Assembly: GCA_005502915.1 (NCBI GenBank)
Contig: SCMT01000006.1
Coordinates: forward strand, 62,001-126,000
Length of the DNA stretch: 64,000 nt
Source: Lysobacteraceae bacterium 2PB
GTDB taxonomy: Bacteria; Pseudomonadota; Gammaproteobacteria; Xanthomonadales; Xanthomonadaceae
Reading direction: 5' to 3'
How positions within the stretch are numbered: the first letter of the stretch is position 1; every line of letters starts with the position of its first letter. Shown here piece by piece: positions 1 through 8,542 of this stretch. The notes under the pieces were generated by a model. It saw nothing but the letters and a program-made list of their open reading frames with translations. It did not search any database and was not told where the DNA came from. Both the position numbers and the translations under genes were made by a program.

Positions 1-1084
1 GGGCGGGCGCGGTCTTGAGCGCACGCACGCCGGCCGGCGCGGTGCTGTAGCGGCCCTGCATCGGCAGCGGCTGGCCGATGCGATCGACGGCGATGTTGTC
101 GTGCATGTGCAGGTCGAGCCAGCCCGAGCCGCCGAACATGAAGAACACCGCGCTCTGCGGGGTGTCGGGTCCGCCGCGCATCACGTTGCCGATGAGCGAC
201 AGGCGGCCGTCCTGGTACGGATGACCGTCCCATTCGGCGGCGACGAGGTTGTAGTGCACCGCGCGCTGCCCCGGGTTGTAGATCAGGTTGTTGATCACGG
301 TGCCCTGCGTGCCGCCCTTGAACATCGGGTTGCGCTCGTTGTTGTGCGCGTAGAGGTTGCCGACGATGAGGATGTCGCGCGCGTTGTCGTGGATCAGCGA
401 GCCCTTCGAATGCTCGCCCTTGCCGTGGCTGGAATGCGCGAGGCCTTCGGCGATGAGGTTGTTGCTGAAGGTGATGCGGTGCGAGGTGTTCGCGCGCCAC
501 TGCTCCGGCGTGTCGCCGCCGAAGCGCGGGCCGGAGGCGGACAGGTTCTCGTCGGTCGCCCAGGTCAGCGAGCAGTGGTCGACGATCACGTCGCGCGCGC
601 CGACGGTGGAAATCGCGTCGAAGTCCACGCCGCTGCGCTTGGCCTGGCCGGCTTCGCCGGGACGCACACGGATGTGGCGCACGACGACATCGTGCGTGGC
701 GATGTCGATGCCGCCGCGGATGAGGGTGATGCCCGGCTGCGGTGCGGTCTGCCCGGCGATGGTGAGGAAGGGCTCGCGGATCTTCACCGTCTTCAGCTGC
801 AGGTCGATCACGCCGCCGACTTCGAAGACCACGATGCGCGGGCCCTTCGCGTTCACCGCTTCCAGGAACGAGCCCGGACCCTCGGTGGCCAGGGTGGTCA
901 CGCGGAGGATGCGTCCGCCGCGTCCGCCGGGCGTGTGGGCCGCCCAGCCTTGCGCGCCGGGGAAGGCCGGCTGCGATGTCGGGGAGGCGTGGGACGACGG
1001 CGAGGCGGCGCCCGCGGCGAAAGCCATGGCGAGCGTCATGGCCGCGAGGCTGCGGAAAGCGGTGCGGACGGTGCTGCGGGTCAT
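1..1084 (-). CDS. Secreted pectate lyase-like polysaccharide lyase (3' end outside window)
   Basis: The reading frame starts at the ATG at 1084 on the minus strand and stays open to base 1, so the C-terminus is missing. About 361 residues are visible. An N-terminal signal peptide (Arg-rich start, then an Ala/Met-rich core) is followed by FPGAQGWAAHTPGGRGGR, the usual opening of PL1-type pectate lyases, then GPRIVVFEVGGVIDL and the repeated short strands of a right-handed beta-helix. DHCSLTWATDENLS and NLIAEGLAHSSHGKGEHSKG are typical of the catalytic and calcium face. It should cleave polygalacturonate outside the cytoplasm. It is divergent from the hydratase-TRAP operon and shares an intergenic operator candidate with it. 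The family call is firm; the exact substrate is inferred from the neighbouring kdu genes. Confidence 0.85.
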   Translation of the reverse strand, partial: MTRSTVRTAFRSLAAMTLAMAFAAGAASPSSHASPTSQPAFPGAQGWAAHTPGGRGGRILRVTTLATEGPGSFLEAVNAKGPRIVVFEVGGVIDLQLKTVKIREPFLTIAGQTAPQPGITLIRGGIDIATHDVVVRHIRVRPGEAGQAKRSGVDFDAISTVGARDVIVDHCSLTWATDENLSASGPRFGGDTPEQWRANTSHRITFSNNLIAEGLAHSSHGKGEHSKGSLIHDNARDILIVGNLYAHNNERNPMFKGGTQGTVINNLIYNPGQRAVHYNLVAAEWDGHPYQDGRLSLIGNVMRGGPDTPQSAVFFMFGGSGWLDLHMHDNIAVDRIGQPLPMQGRYSTAPAGVRALKTAPA

Positions 1085-1131
1085 GCCTGGTCCCTCCCGG
1101 GGTTGCCCTATCGTGCACTGCAGATTGTCAA

Positions 1132-1145
1132 TGACACCGGTTTCC
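1132..1145 (+). promoter_or_regulatory. Candidate operator of the LacI regulator (pel / hydratase intergenic)
   Basis: TGACACCGGTTTCC lies between the divergent pectate lyase and hydratase genes. It matches the complement of 6060-6073 upstream of kduI at 13 of 14 positions and is centred on ACCGGT, as expected for a LacI-family half-site pair. Plus-strand promoter-like hexamers TTGTCA (1125-1130) and TATACA or TACAAC (about 1146-1153) flank it, so a bound repressor would block RNA polymerase. Binding is inferred. Confidence 0.6.
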
Positions 1146-1182
1146 TATACAACTCCCCTCGACGAGACCACACGGCCCACCG

Positions 1183-2040
1183 ATGACCGATACCGCAATG
1201 GGAGACGATGCCGAGCGCTGGGAGATCGCACGGCGACTGACCGGCGCCCGCCGCCGTGGCGAGGCGCTGGCGGTGTATCCCGGCGTGCAGCCGCGCTCGC
1301 TGGCGGCGGGTTACGCCTGCCAGGATGCGGCGATCGCGCTGTGGCAGCAGCCGATCGCAGGCTGGAAGGTCGGCAGGATTCCCGACATCTGGCTGGCGCG
1401 GATGGGCGAGGACCGCCTGGTCGGCCCGATCTTCGCCGGTGCGGTGCAGGCGCCGCCGATGACCGCGCGATCCATCGACGGCCTGCCGGTGCATGCAGGC
1501 CGTTTCGATGTCATTCCTGATGGCTTCGCGGCCGTGGAAGCCGAATTCGTGTTCGGAATCGCGCGCGACGCGGCACCGGGCAAGACTGAATGGACCGACG
1601 ACGAGGCGCTGGCGATGGTCGCCAGCCTGCACGTCGGCGCGGAACTGGCCGGCAGCCCGATGCCGATGATCAACGAGCTGGGGCCGGCGATCGTGGTGTC
1701 GGACTTCGGCAACAACGCCGGGCTGATCCTCGGCCCGGCGGTCGCCGACTGGCGGAGCGCACTGCGCGACGACCTGGTCTGCCGCACCTTCGTCGAGGAG
1801 GTCGAAGTGGGCGAGGGACGCGCCAGCGGCATCGCCGGCGGTCTGGTCGCGGCGCTGCGCTTCGCCCTGGCGCGCTGCGCGGAACGCGGGATGCCGCTGC
1901 GCGCGGGCCAGTGGGTGTCGACCGGCGCGGCCACCGGCATCCATGATGTCGTCGCCGGCCAGCATGCGCGCGTGGTGTTCGATGGCGTCGCGGAGATCCG
2001 GGTGACGATGCGCCAGGCACAGCCGGAGGGCGAGGCATGA
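1183..2040 (+). CDS. 2-keto-4-pentenoate hydratase / fumarylacetoacetate hydrolase-family protein
   Basis: This 285-residue protein has the MhpD-like FAH fold: IAGWKVG near residue 60, the acidic metal-binding strand VEAEFVFGI in the middle, ELAGSPM, GNNAGLILG, and a C-terminal QWVSTGAATGIHDVVAGQ segment that normally closes the active site. Such enzymes handle 2-oxo acids with Mg2+. It overlaps the next gene by four bases (ATGA), so it is translationally coupled to the TRAP transporter. In the pectin pathway it may act on a 2-oxo uronate intermediate, but the substrate is not shown by the sequence. The start at 1183 is the first ATG after the candidate promoter. Confidence 0.8.
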   Translation: MTDTAMGDDAERWEIARRLTGARRRGEALAVYPGVQPRSLAAGYACQDAAIALWQQPIAGWKVGRIPDIWLARMGEDRLVGPIFAGAVQAPPMTARSIDGLPVHAGRFDVIPDGFAAVEAEFVFGIARDAAPGKTEWTDDEALAMVASLHVGAELAGSPMPMINELGPAIVVSDFGNNAGLILGPAVADWRSALRDDLVCRTFVEEVEVGEGRASGIAGGLVAALRFALARCAERGMPLRAGQWVSTGAATGIHDVVAGQHARVVFDGVAEIRVTMRQAQPEGEA

Positions 2041-3080
2041 CGCGGAAGCACGACACTGGAGATCACGGCACCAGCAGGCAGGCCGATCGCGGCCGCCGGA
2101 GGCTGCTCGCGGGCCTGTGCGCCCTGGGGGCCGCGCATGCGACCGGCGCGCTGGCGGCCGATCGCCGCGCGCCCGGCGTGCTCACCGCGACCGACGTGCA
2201 TCCGAAGGACTATCCGACGGTCGCTGCGGTGCGCTGGATCGGCGAAACGCTCGAGCGCGAGACCGGCGGGCGCCTGCGCATCCGCATGTACCACGCTGGC
2301 CAGCTCGGCCGCGAATCCGAGACGCTGGAGATGGCGCGCTACGGCGCGATCGATTTCACCCGCGTCTACACCGGCGCGCTCAACAATGCCTTTCCGCTGA
2401 CCCGCGCGCTGTGCATGCCGTTCGCCTTCGATTCCACCGAACACCAGCGTCGCGTGCACGATGGCAAGGTCGGCGCCGAAGTGCTGCGCGGCTTCGAGGC
2501 GCGCGGCGTGGTCGGGCTGGCGCTGTACGACAGCGGTCCGCGCTGCTTCTACAACACGCGCCGGCCGCTGCATGCGCCGCGCGATCTGGCCGGCCTGAAG
2601 ATCCGCGTACCGCCGTCGGACATCTTCATCGAACTGATCGGCCTGCTCGGCGGCAATCCCACGCCGCTGCCGATCGGCCAGGTCTTCTCCGCGCTGGAGA
2701 CCCACCTGATCGACGGCGCCGAGAACAACATCCGCAGCTTCCACGCCAGCCGGCATTTCGAAACCGCGCGCTACTGGTCGCAGAGCGGTCATTCGTACGC
2801 GCCGGATGCGCTGCTGGTGTCGAAGCGCACGCTCGATGGTCTGTCGCGTTCCGATCGCGCGCTGCTGCTCGACGCCTCGCGCGAATCGGTCAAGGTCATG
2901 CGGCGGCTGTGGGATGCCTCGGAAGCCGAGGCCCGGCGCGCGCTCGCCGAGGCGGGCATCCAGTCGAACAGCGTCGACGCTGCGGCATTCCGACGTGCGG
3001 CGGAGCCGCTGGTCCGCGAACTGCTGCGCGATCCCGCGCTTCGCGCGCTGCATGTCGCCATCCGCACTGCGGCGGGTTGA
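2037..3080 (+). CDS. dctP: TRAP transporter substrate-binding protein (DctP family)
   Basis: The 347-residue periplasmic solute receptor begins with a twin-arginine-like leader (RRRLLAG) and a hydrophobic stretch ending near ALAA. The DctP pattern follows: a G-x-L-x-I-x-MYHAGQLG segment, GAIDFTRVYTGAL, LAGLKIRVP with the arginine that normally holds the ligand carboxylate, and GAENNIRSFHASRHFE. It should bind an acidic sugar or oligogalacturonate in the periplasm and pass it to DctQM. It overlaps the upstream gene by four bases and is 25 bases from dctQ. The ligand is inferred from neighbouring pectate lyase and kdu genes. Confidence 0.9.
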   Translation: MTRKHDTGDHGTSRQADRGRRRLLAGLCALGAAHATGALAADRRAPGVLTATDVHPKDYPTVAAVRWIGETLERETGGRLRIRMYHAGQLGRESETLEMARYGAIDFTRVYTGALNNAFPLTRALCMPFAFDSTEHQRRVHDGKVGAEVLRGFEARGVVGLALYDSGPRCFYNTRRPLHAPRDLAGLKIRVPPSDIFIELIGLLGGNPTPLPIGQVFSALETHLIDGAENNIRSFHASRHFETARYWSQSGHSYAPDALLVSKRTLDGLSRSDRALLLDASRESVKVMRRLWDASEAEARRALAEAGIQSNSVDAAAFRRAAEPLVRELLRDPALRALHVAIRTAAG

Positions 3081-3105
3081 GGAGACTGACCATGGGGAGC
3101 GAGGC

Positions 3106-3603
3106 ATGACCGGAGAGAGCACATCGGCGCCGCGCAGCGGTTTCGACCGTCTGGCGGCATGGACCGTCGGCGTGGCGGCGACCGCGCTGGCGCTGCTGGT
3201 CGCGGTGCAGGGCTGGCAGGTGTTCGCGCGCTACGTGCTGGACCATTCGCCGGGCTGGATCGAGCCCGCGACTGCGGTGCTGCTCACCGGTGCGATGTCG
3301 TTCGGCGCCGCGGCCGGCGTGCACCACGAGCGACATTTCGCCTTCACGCTGCTTGCCGATGCCGCGCCGCCCGCGCTGCGCCGCACGCTGTTCCTGATGA
3401 CGAAAGTGCTGATCGCGCTGCTCGGTGCGGGCCTGGCCTGGTGGGCCACGCGGCTGTTCCTCGACGGCGCCGACGTGCGCGCGGCGGGCGCGCCGTTTCC
3501 GGAGTCGCTGCCGTATGCGCCGGTCGCCGTGGGCGGCGCGTTGATGGTGGTGTTCGCGATCGGCCGCTGCCTTGCGACCGCCGGACGCGGGGAGGCCCGC
3601 TGA
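3106..3603 (+). CDS. dctQ: TRAP transporter small permease (DctQ family)
   Basis: This 165-residue membrane protein has four predicted hydrophobic helices. The first covers roughly residues 15-35, and the second carries the family pattern GWIEPATAVLLTGAMSFGAAAGV followed by HHERHF. I chose the ATG at 3106 because the downstream sequence matches the family from there and a purine-rich GGGAGCGAGG precedes it; upstream extensions only read through dctP. It is the small membrane subunit that joins the binding protein to the DctM channel. It sits between dctP and dctM with almost no spacing, so the three are one operon. Confidence 0.87.
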   Translation: MTGESTSAPRSGFDRLAAWTVGVAATALALLVAVQGWQVFARYVLDHSPGWIEPATAVLLTGAMSFGAAAGVHHERHFAFTLLADAAPPALRRTLFLMTKVLIALLGAGLAWWATRLFLDGADVRAAGAPFPESLPYAPVAVGGALMVVFAIGRCLATAGRGEAR

Positions 3604-3604
3604 C

Positions 3605-4882
3605 ATGGCGATCGCACTGCTCTTCCTCGCGTTCACCCTGCTGCTCGCGATCGGCGTGCCGGTCGCGTACGCGCTGGCCGTCGCGACCCTGGCGACCCTG
3701 CTCTACGTCGACCTGCCGCCGCTGGTGCTGGTGCAGCAGGTCACCGCCGGTGCGGGATCCTCCTCGCTGGTCGCGATTCCGCTGTTCATCCTCGCCGGCG
3801 AGATCATGATGCGCGGCGGCATCTCGGAGCGCCTGATCGGGCTCGCCAGCGCGCTGGTCGGGCGCATGCGCGGTGGCCTGGGGCAGGTCAGCATCGTGTC
3901 CTCGCTGTTCTTCGGCGGCGTTTCCGGTTCGGCGATCGCCGACGTGTCCGCCGTCGGCGGCGCGATGATCCCGCAGATGGTCCAGCGCGGCTATGCGAAG
4001 GATTACGCCGTGAACGTGAGCATCAACGCCGCGCTGGTCGCGCTGCTGGTGCCACCTTCGCACAACCTCATCCTGTTTTCCGCGGCTGCGGGCGGTGGCG
4101 TGTCGATCATCGACCTGTTCGCGGCGGGCATGCTGCCGGCGCTGCTGATGACGCTGGCGATGATGGTCACCGCCTACGTGCTGGCGCGCCGTGCCGGCTA
4201 CGGCACCGAGGCGTTCCCGGGATTCGCGGTGCTGGCGCGGCGCTTCGTGTCGGCCTTGCCTGGCCTGCTGCTGGTGGCGCTGATCTTCTTCGGCATCCGC
4301 GCGGGCATCTTCACCGCGGTGGAGAGCGCAGCGGTGGCGGTGCTGTACGCGCTGCTGGTCGCGGGCCTGGCCTATCGCTCGCTGGGCTGGTCCGCGTTCC
4401 TCGACACCTTGTCGCATGCGGCGCGCACCACCGGCGCGATCCTGTTCGTCATCGCGGCGGCGGCCGCGTTCGGCTGGATGCTGGCCTACCTGGAAGTGCC
4501 CTCGGCCACGGTCGAGGCGCTGCGCGCGATCGCGCACGACAAGACCATGGTGCTGCTGCTGATCGTGCTGGTGCTGCTGTTCCTCGGCACCTTCATGGAC
4601 CTCGCGCCGATGATCCTGATCTGCACGCCGATCTTCCTCCCGGTGGCCAGGGCCTACGGCATCGATCCGCTTCAATTCGGTGTGGTATTGATCCTCGCCG
4701 GCGGCATCGGCCTGGTCACGCCGCCGGTCGGCTCGGTGCTGTTCGTCGGCACCGCGATCGGCCGCATCGGCATCGGCGAGGCCCTGCGCACGATCTGGCC
4801 GTTCTGGCTGGCCGCGCTGTGCGTGCTGCTCGCGGTCGCCTTCGTACCGGGCGTGACGCTGTGGCTGCCCACCATCCTGTGA
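3605..4882 (+). CDS. dctM: TRAP transporter large permease (DctM family)
   Basis: This 425-residue polytopic membrane protein has about twelve helices. Diagnostic DctM stretches are IPLFILAGEIMMRGGIS, GGVSGSAIADVSAVG and, near the C-terminus, GIGLVTPPVG. It is the Na+-driven transport subunit of the TRAP system. The ATG at 3605 lies one base after the dctQ stop. The frame extends 11 codons upstream, but that stretch has no family match. The stop codon at 4880-4882 is followed after seven bases by the LacI regulator, so all five genes from 1183 to 6005 look co-transcribed. Confidence 0.92.
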   Translation: MAIALLFLAFTLLLAIGVPVAYALAVATLATLLYVDLPPLVLVQQVTAGAGSSSLVAIPLFILAGEIMMRGGISERLIGLASALVGRMRGGLGQVSIVSSLFFGGVSGSAIADVSAVGGAMIPQMVQRGYAKDYAVNVSINAALVALLVPPSHNLILFSAAAGGGVSIIDLFAAGMLPALLMTLAMMVTAYVLARRAGYGTEAFPGFAVLARRFVSALPGLLLVALIFFGIRAGIFTAVESAAVAVLYALLVAGLAYRSLGWSAFLDTLSHAARTTGAILFVIAAAAAFGWMLAYLEVPSATVEALRAIAHDKTMVLLLIVLVLLFLGTFMDLAPMILICTPIFLPVARAYGIDPLQFGVVLILAGGIGLVTPPVGSVLFVGTAIGRIGIGEALRTIWPFWLAALCVLLAVAFVPGVTLWLPTIL

Positions 4883-4889
4883 GGAACGA

Positions 4890-6005
4890 ATGTCCACCCG
4901 GAGGCACACCCCAGCGGATTCGGTCCATAATCCACGCATGACCGCGAAAACCACCGTCCCCAGGAGCACCACCGCCCAGCAGCCGCCGGCGCCGGGCAAG
5001 GCCACCATCAACGACATCGCCCGGCTTGCCGGCGTGTCGAAGAAAACGGTGTCGCGGGTCATCAACGACTCGCCGCTGGTCAAGCCGGACACGCGCGCGA
5101 AGGTGCATGCGTTGATGCGCGAATACGGTTATGCGCCGGATCCGCAGGCGCGCGGCCTCGCGTTCCGCAAATCCTTTCTGGTCGGACTCGTCTTCGACAA
5201 CCCGACCGCGCAGTACATCGTCAACATGCAGTACGGCGTGCTCGACGCGCTGCGCGACACCGGCTACGAGCTGGTCGTGCATCCCTGCGACAGCAAGCGT
5301 GAAGGCTACATCGACGGCATCCGCCGCTTCGTGCTGCAGCAGAAGCTGCACGGCGTGATCCTGATCCCGCGCGTGTCCGAAGACCAGGCGCTGGCCGAAG
5401 CGCTGCGCGAGATCGACTGCCGCTACGTGCGCATCGCCTCGGTGCCGTTCGACGAAGCCGGTCGCATGCTGGTCACGCAGGACCGCATCGCCGGTGCGGA
5501 AGCGGCGGATTACCTCGAATCGCTCGGCCATCGCCGCATCGGCCTGATCACCGGCCCGAAGCGCTATCGATCGTCGATCGAGCGCGGTGGCGGCTTCCTC
5601 GATGCCCTGGCGAAGCGCGGCGTGCAGGTGCCGCCCGAAAACGTCTACGAAGGCGGCTACACCTTCGAATCCGGGGTGGCCGGCGCGGAACAGCTGCTGT
5701 CGCGCCCGGATCGCCCCACCGCGATCTTCGCCTGCAACGACGAAATGGCCGCCGGCGTGTACAAGGCCGCGCAGCGCATGGGCATCTCGATCCCGGTCGA
5801 GCTGTCGGTGGTGGGCTACGACGACAGCCCGCTGGCCTCGCAGCTGTGGCCGGCGATGACCACCATCCGCCTGCCGGTACGCGATGTCGGCCGTCAGGCG
5901 GCCTCGCTGCTGCTCGCGCAGGACGCCAGCCAGGTCGCGGTGATGGCCAGCGTGACCCCGCACCTCGTCGCCCGCGATTCCTGCCTCCCGCCGCAGGCGG
6001 GCTGA
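4890..6005 (+). CDS. LacI-family transcriptional regulator of the pectin locus
   Basis: This 371-residue repressor has an N-terminal helix-turn-helix (ATINDIARLAGVSKKTVSRV, about residues 38-57) with the LacI hinge-like YGYAPDPQARGLA, then a periplasmic-binding-protein-like effector domain (FLVGLVFDNPT, ESLGHRRIGLITGP, PTAIFACNDEMAAGVYKAAQ, VVGYDDSPLASQLWPAMTTI). A GAGG lies just before the 4890 ATG; an alternative start at 4938 would remove a 16-residue unconserved lead. It lies between the TRAP genes and kduI, and two copies of a CCGG-centred near-palindrome lie in the cluster's control regions. It probably represses them until a uronate intermediate binds. The effector is unknown. Confidence 0.9.
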   Translation: MSTRRHTPADSVHNPRMTAKTTVPRSTTAQQPPAPGKATINDIARLAGVSKKTVSRVINDSPLVKPDTRAKVHALMREYGYAPDPQARGLAFRKSFLVGLVFDNPTAQYIVNMQYGVLDALRDTGYELVVHPCDSKREGYIDGIRRFVLQQKLHGVILIPRVSEDQALAEALREIDCRYVRIASVPFDEAGRMLVTQDRIAGAEAADYLESLGHRRIGLITGPKRYRSSIERGGGFLDALAKRGVQVPPENVYEGGYTFESGVAGAEQLLSRPDRPTAIFACNDEMAAGVYKAAQRMGISIPVELSVVGYDDSPLASQLWPAMTTIRLPVRDVGRQAASLLLAQDASQVAVMASVTPHLVARDSCLPPQAG

Positions 6006-6059
6006 CTCCCGACCTTTCCCGCATGTCGCAGCACCGGCGCGGCATTGCATGTCCTTTTT

Positions 6060-6073
6060 GGTAACCGGTGTCA
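6060..6073 (-). promoter_or_regulatory. Candidate LacI operator upstream of kduI
   Basis: Read on the minus strand this is TGACACCGGTTACC, differing at one position from 1132-1145. It overlaps the position expected for the -35 element of the kduI promoter, whose -10 candidate is at 6092-6097, so repression by occlusion is plausible. Confidence 0.6.
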
Positions 6074-6091
6074 ATTTGGCTGAAACCTCGC

Positions 6092-6097
6092 TATGAT
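6092..6097 (+). promoter_or_regulatory. Candidate -10 box of kduI
   Basis: TATGAT lies 34 bases before the chosen kduI start. It contains the ATG that would open a longer reading frame at 6093, which argues that the longer frame is not the true start. No good -35 is visible; that position overlaps the operator candidate. Confidence 0.4.
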
Positions 6098-6131
6098 CGA
6101 TCCCGTCCGAGGGATCCCACTGGGGGAACTG

Positions 6132-6980
6132 ATGTTCGAGAAGACCCTTCACGCCTGCCATCCCGACTCGATGGCAGGTGCCAGCAACCAGCAGTTGCGC
6201 GACCGCTACCTGATCGACGGGCTGTTCGTCGCCGATGCGGTGCGACTGAACTACACCCATTACGAACGCATCGTGGTCGGCGGCGCCGCCCCGGTGGGTT
6301 CCACGCTTTCGTTGCCCGTGCAGACCCAGCCGGCCTCCGCGGCCGGCAAACCCTTCCTCGAACGCCGCGAACTGGGCGTGGTGAACGTCGCCGACGGCGA
6401 CGGCACCGTGACCGTCGACGGCGTCGCCTACACCCTGAAGCCCAGGGACGCGCTGTACGTGCCGATGGGCAGCGTGGAGGTGACCTTCGCCTCCACCGAC
6501 GCCTCGAATCCCGCACGTTTCTACCTGTTCTCCACGCCCGCGCACGCACGCTACGAGACCAAGCACATCTCGATCGCCGATGCGGTGCCGCTCGAACGCG
6601 GCGCGCTGGAGACCTCGAACGAGCGCACGATCTACCAGTACATCGTCCCGGCGACCTGCCAGTCCTGCCAGCTGCTGCTCGGCCTGACCCTGTTGAAGCC
6701 GGGCAGCGTGTGGAACACGATGCCGCCGCACCTGCACGACCGCCGCAGCGAGGTCTATTTCTACTTCGGCCTCGGCGACGACCAGAAGGTCATGCACTTC
6801 ATGGGCGAACCGTCCGACATGCGCCACCTCGTGATCGGCAACGAGGAAGCCGTGGTCTCGCCGCCGTGGTCGATCCACATGGGTTCGGGCACGCGCAACT
6901 ACGGCTTCATCTGGGCGATGGGCGGGGAGAACCTCGACTACACCGACATGCACCAGCTCGACATCTGCCAACTCAAGTGA
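6132..6980 (+). CDS. kduI: 5-dehydro-4-deoxy-D-glucuronate isomerase
   Basis: This 282-residue cytoplasmic isomerase converts 4-deoxy-5-keto-uronate, released from unsaturated galacturonides, to 2,5-diketo-3-deoxygluconate. Family signatures are clear: [27 protein letters not shown] near the N-terminus, the [12 protein letters not shown] cupin strand, [17 protein letters not shown] with the zinc-ligand His residues and Glu, and [24 protein letters not shown] at the end. I chose the ATG at 6132 because GGGGGAACTG precedes it and the length fits the family. The ATG at 6093 falls in a -10-like box. kduD follows after seven bases. The operator-like site at 6060-6073 suggests control by the adjacent LacI protein. 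Confidence 0.95.
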   Translation: MFEKTLHACHPDSMAGASNQQLRDRYLIDGLFVADAVRLNYTHYERIVVGGAAPVGSTLSLPVQTQPASAAGKPFLERRELGVVNVADGDGTVTVDGVAYTLKPRDALYVPMGSVEVTFASTDASNPARFYLFSTPAHARYETKHISIADAVPLERGALETSNERTIYQYIVPATCQSCQLLLGLTLLKPGSVWNTMPPHLHDRRSEVYFYFGLGDDQKVMHFMGEPSDMRHLVIGNEEAVVSPPWSIHMGSGTRNYGFIWAMGGENLDYTDMHQLDICQLK

Positions 6981-6987
6981 GGCGCGC

Positions 6988-7758
6988 ATGAGCAATCCCA
7001 TGAGCAATGCATTGTTCGATCTGACCGGCCGGGTCGCGCTGGTCACCGGCGGCAACACCGGACTGGGCCAGGGCATCGCGCTGGCGCTGGCGAAGGCGGG
7101 CGCGGACATCGCGGTCGCCGGTATCGTCCCGGCCGAGGACACCGCCGCGCAGGTGCGCGCGCTCGGCCGTCGCTTCATCGACATCCAGGCCAACCTGATG
7201 TCGGTCGAGCCCATTGCGCGCATCGTCGAGGAAACCCTGTCCGGCCTCGGCCGCCTCGACATCCTCGTCAACAACGCCGGCCTGATCCGCCGCGCCGACG
7301 CGGTCGATTTCAGCGAGCAGGACTGGGACGACGTGATGAACGTGAACATCAAGTCCGCGTTCTTCATGTGCCAGGCGGCGGGAAAGCACTTCATCGCCAA
7401 CGGCGGCGGCAAGATCATCAACATCGCGTCGATGCTGTCCTTCCAGGGCGGCATCCGCGTGCCCTCGTACACCGCCAGCAAGTCGGGCATCGCGGGCATC
7501 ACCCGCCTGCTCGCCAACGAATGGGGCGCGAAGGGCGTGAACATCAACGCGATCGCACCGGGCTACATGGCCACCGACAACACCGCGCAGCTGCGCGCCG
7601 ATGCCGAGCGCAGCAAGGCGATCCTCGACCGCATTCCGGCAGGCCGCTGGGGCGAGCCGGGCGACCTCGCCGGTGCGGCGATCTTTCTTGCGAGCAGAGC
7701 ATCGGACTACGTCAACGGCGCGATCATTCCCGTCGACGGCGGCTGGCTGGCACGCTGA
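6988..7758 (+). CDS. kduD: 2-dehydro-3-deoxy-D-gluconate 5-dehydrogenase
   Basis: This 256-residue short-chain dehydrogenase reduces 2,5-diketo-3-deoxygluconate to KDG, the step after KduI. The Rossmann glycine motif TGGNTGLGQG is at about residues 20-29, NNAG and the catalytic Ser-Tyr-Lys set (ASMLSF; YTASKSG) follow, and the C-terminus ends in VNGAIIPVDGGWLAR. FDLTGRVALVTGGNTGLGQ is typical of KduD. A GAGG lies before the start. It is seven bases after kduI and four before the esterase, so the three form one operon. Confidence 0.93.
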   Translation: MSNPMSNALFDLTGRVALVTGGNTGLGQGIALALAKAGADIAVAGIVPAEDTAAQVRALGRRFIDIQANLMSVEPIARIVEETLSGLGRLDILVNNAGLIRRADAVDFSEQDWDDVMNVNIKSAFFMCQAAGKHFIANGGGKIINIASMLSFQGGIRVPSYTASKSGIAGITRLLANEWGAKGVNINAIAPGYMATDNTAQLRADAERSKAILDRIPAGRWGEPGDLAGAAIFLASRASDYVNGAIIPVDGGWLAR

Positions 7759-7762
7759 GGCG

Positions 7763-8530
7763 ATGCGCCTGCGCGTCGCGCTCGCGTTGTGCCTGGCGTG
7801 CGCATCGCTGCTGGATGCGCACGCGGCCGAGCCGGCGCCGCGTCGCGTGTTCATCGCCGGCGATTCCACCGCCAGCGCGTACGGCCCGGAGCGCGCGCCG
7901 CGCCAGGGCTGGGGCATGCAGCTGCAGTCCTTCCTCGACCCGAAGGCGTGGTCGGTCCGCAACCATGCGCAGAGCGGACGCAGCGCGCGCAGCTTCATCG
8001 AGCAGGGCTGGCTGGACGGCATCGACAGGGACCTGCAGCGCGGCGACGTCCTGCTGGTGCAATTCGGCCACAACGACGCGAAGGTCGAAGACCCGACGCG
8101 CTACAACGAACCGCGCGAGGCCTTTCCGGCGTGGCTGATGCGCTACGTCGCCCTGGCGCGCGAGCGCGGGGCGACGCCGATCCTCGTCACGCCGGTGGCG
8201 CGGCGCAAGTTCGATCGCGGGCAGTTGCTCGACACCCATGGCCTCTACACCCAGTCCGTGCGCGATCTCGCCGCGCGCGAACGGATCGCCCTGATCGATC
8301 TCAACACGCGCAGCATGGACTGGCTGCGCGCGCTCGGCGACGAACCTTCGAAGCATTTCTTCATGCACGTGCCGGAAGCGCGCAGTCCGACCGAAGCGCA
8401 GGCCGATGACACCCACCTGCGCGATGCGGGGGCGGTCGTCGTGGCCTGCTTCGTGGTCGATGAATGGAAGACGATCGATCCGGCGCTGTCTTCATCGGTC
8501 GTGCGCGATACCGACTGCAGGGCCGAGTAA
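7763..8530 (+). CDS. Secreted SGNH hydrolase, rhamnogalacturonan acetylesterase-like
   Basis: This 255-residue protein starts with a signal peptide (ALALCLACASLLDAHA) and carries the SGNH blocks: FIAGDSTAS with the nucleophile Ser, HAQSGRSARSF with the oxyanion Gly, QFGHNDAK, and DDTHLRDAG with the catalytic Asp and His. These are characteristic of CE12 rhamnogalacturonan acetylesterases (RhgT type), which remove acetyl groups from pectin so that lyases can act. The ATG at 7763 follows the kduD stop by four bases with GAGG beside it. A longer frame from 7601 lies inside kduD and is ignored. It is the last gene of the kdu operon. Confidence 0.88.
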   Translation: MRLRVALALCLACASLLDAHAAEPAPRRVFIAGDSTASAYGPERAPRQGWGMQLQSFLDPKAWSVRNHAQSGRSARSFIEQGWLDGIDRDLQRGDVLLVQFGHNDAKVEDPTRYNEPREAFPAWLMRYVALARERGATPILVTPVARRKFDRGQLLDTHGLYTQSVRDLAARERIALIDLNTRSMDWLRALGDEPSKHFFMHVPEARSPTEAQADDTHLRDAGAVVVACFVVDEWKTIDPALSSSVVRDTDCRAE

Positions 8531-8542
8531 ACAGGAGAAAAC

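Noticed and set aside
6093-6131. Upstream start for kduI
   Set aside because: The ATG falls within the TATGAT box and has no ribosome site; the 6132 start has GGGGGA spaced correctly and gives the family length.
4716-7547. Minus-strand 943-residue open frame
   Set aside because: It runs opposite dctM, the LacI gene, kduI and kduD, all with clear family motifs. High GC makes long empty antisense frames common; this one has low-complexity Arg/Ala/Val composition.
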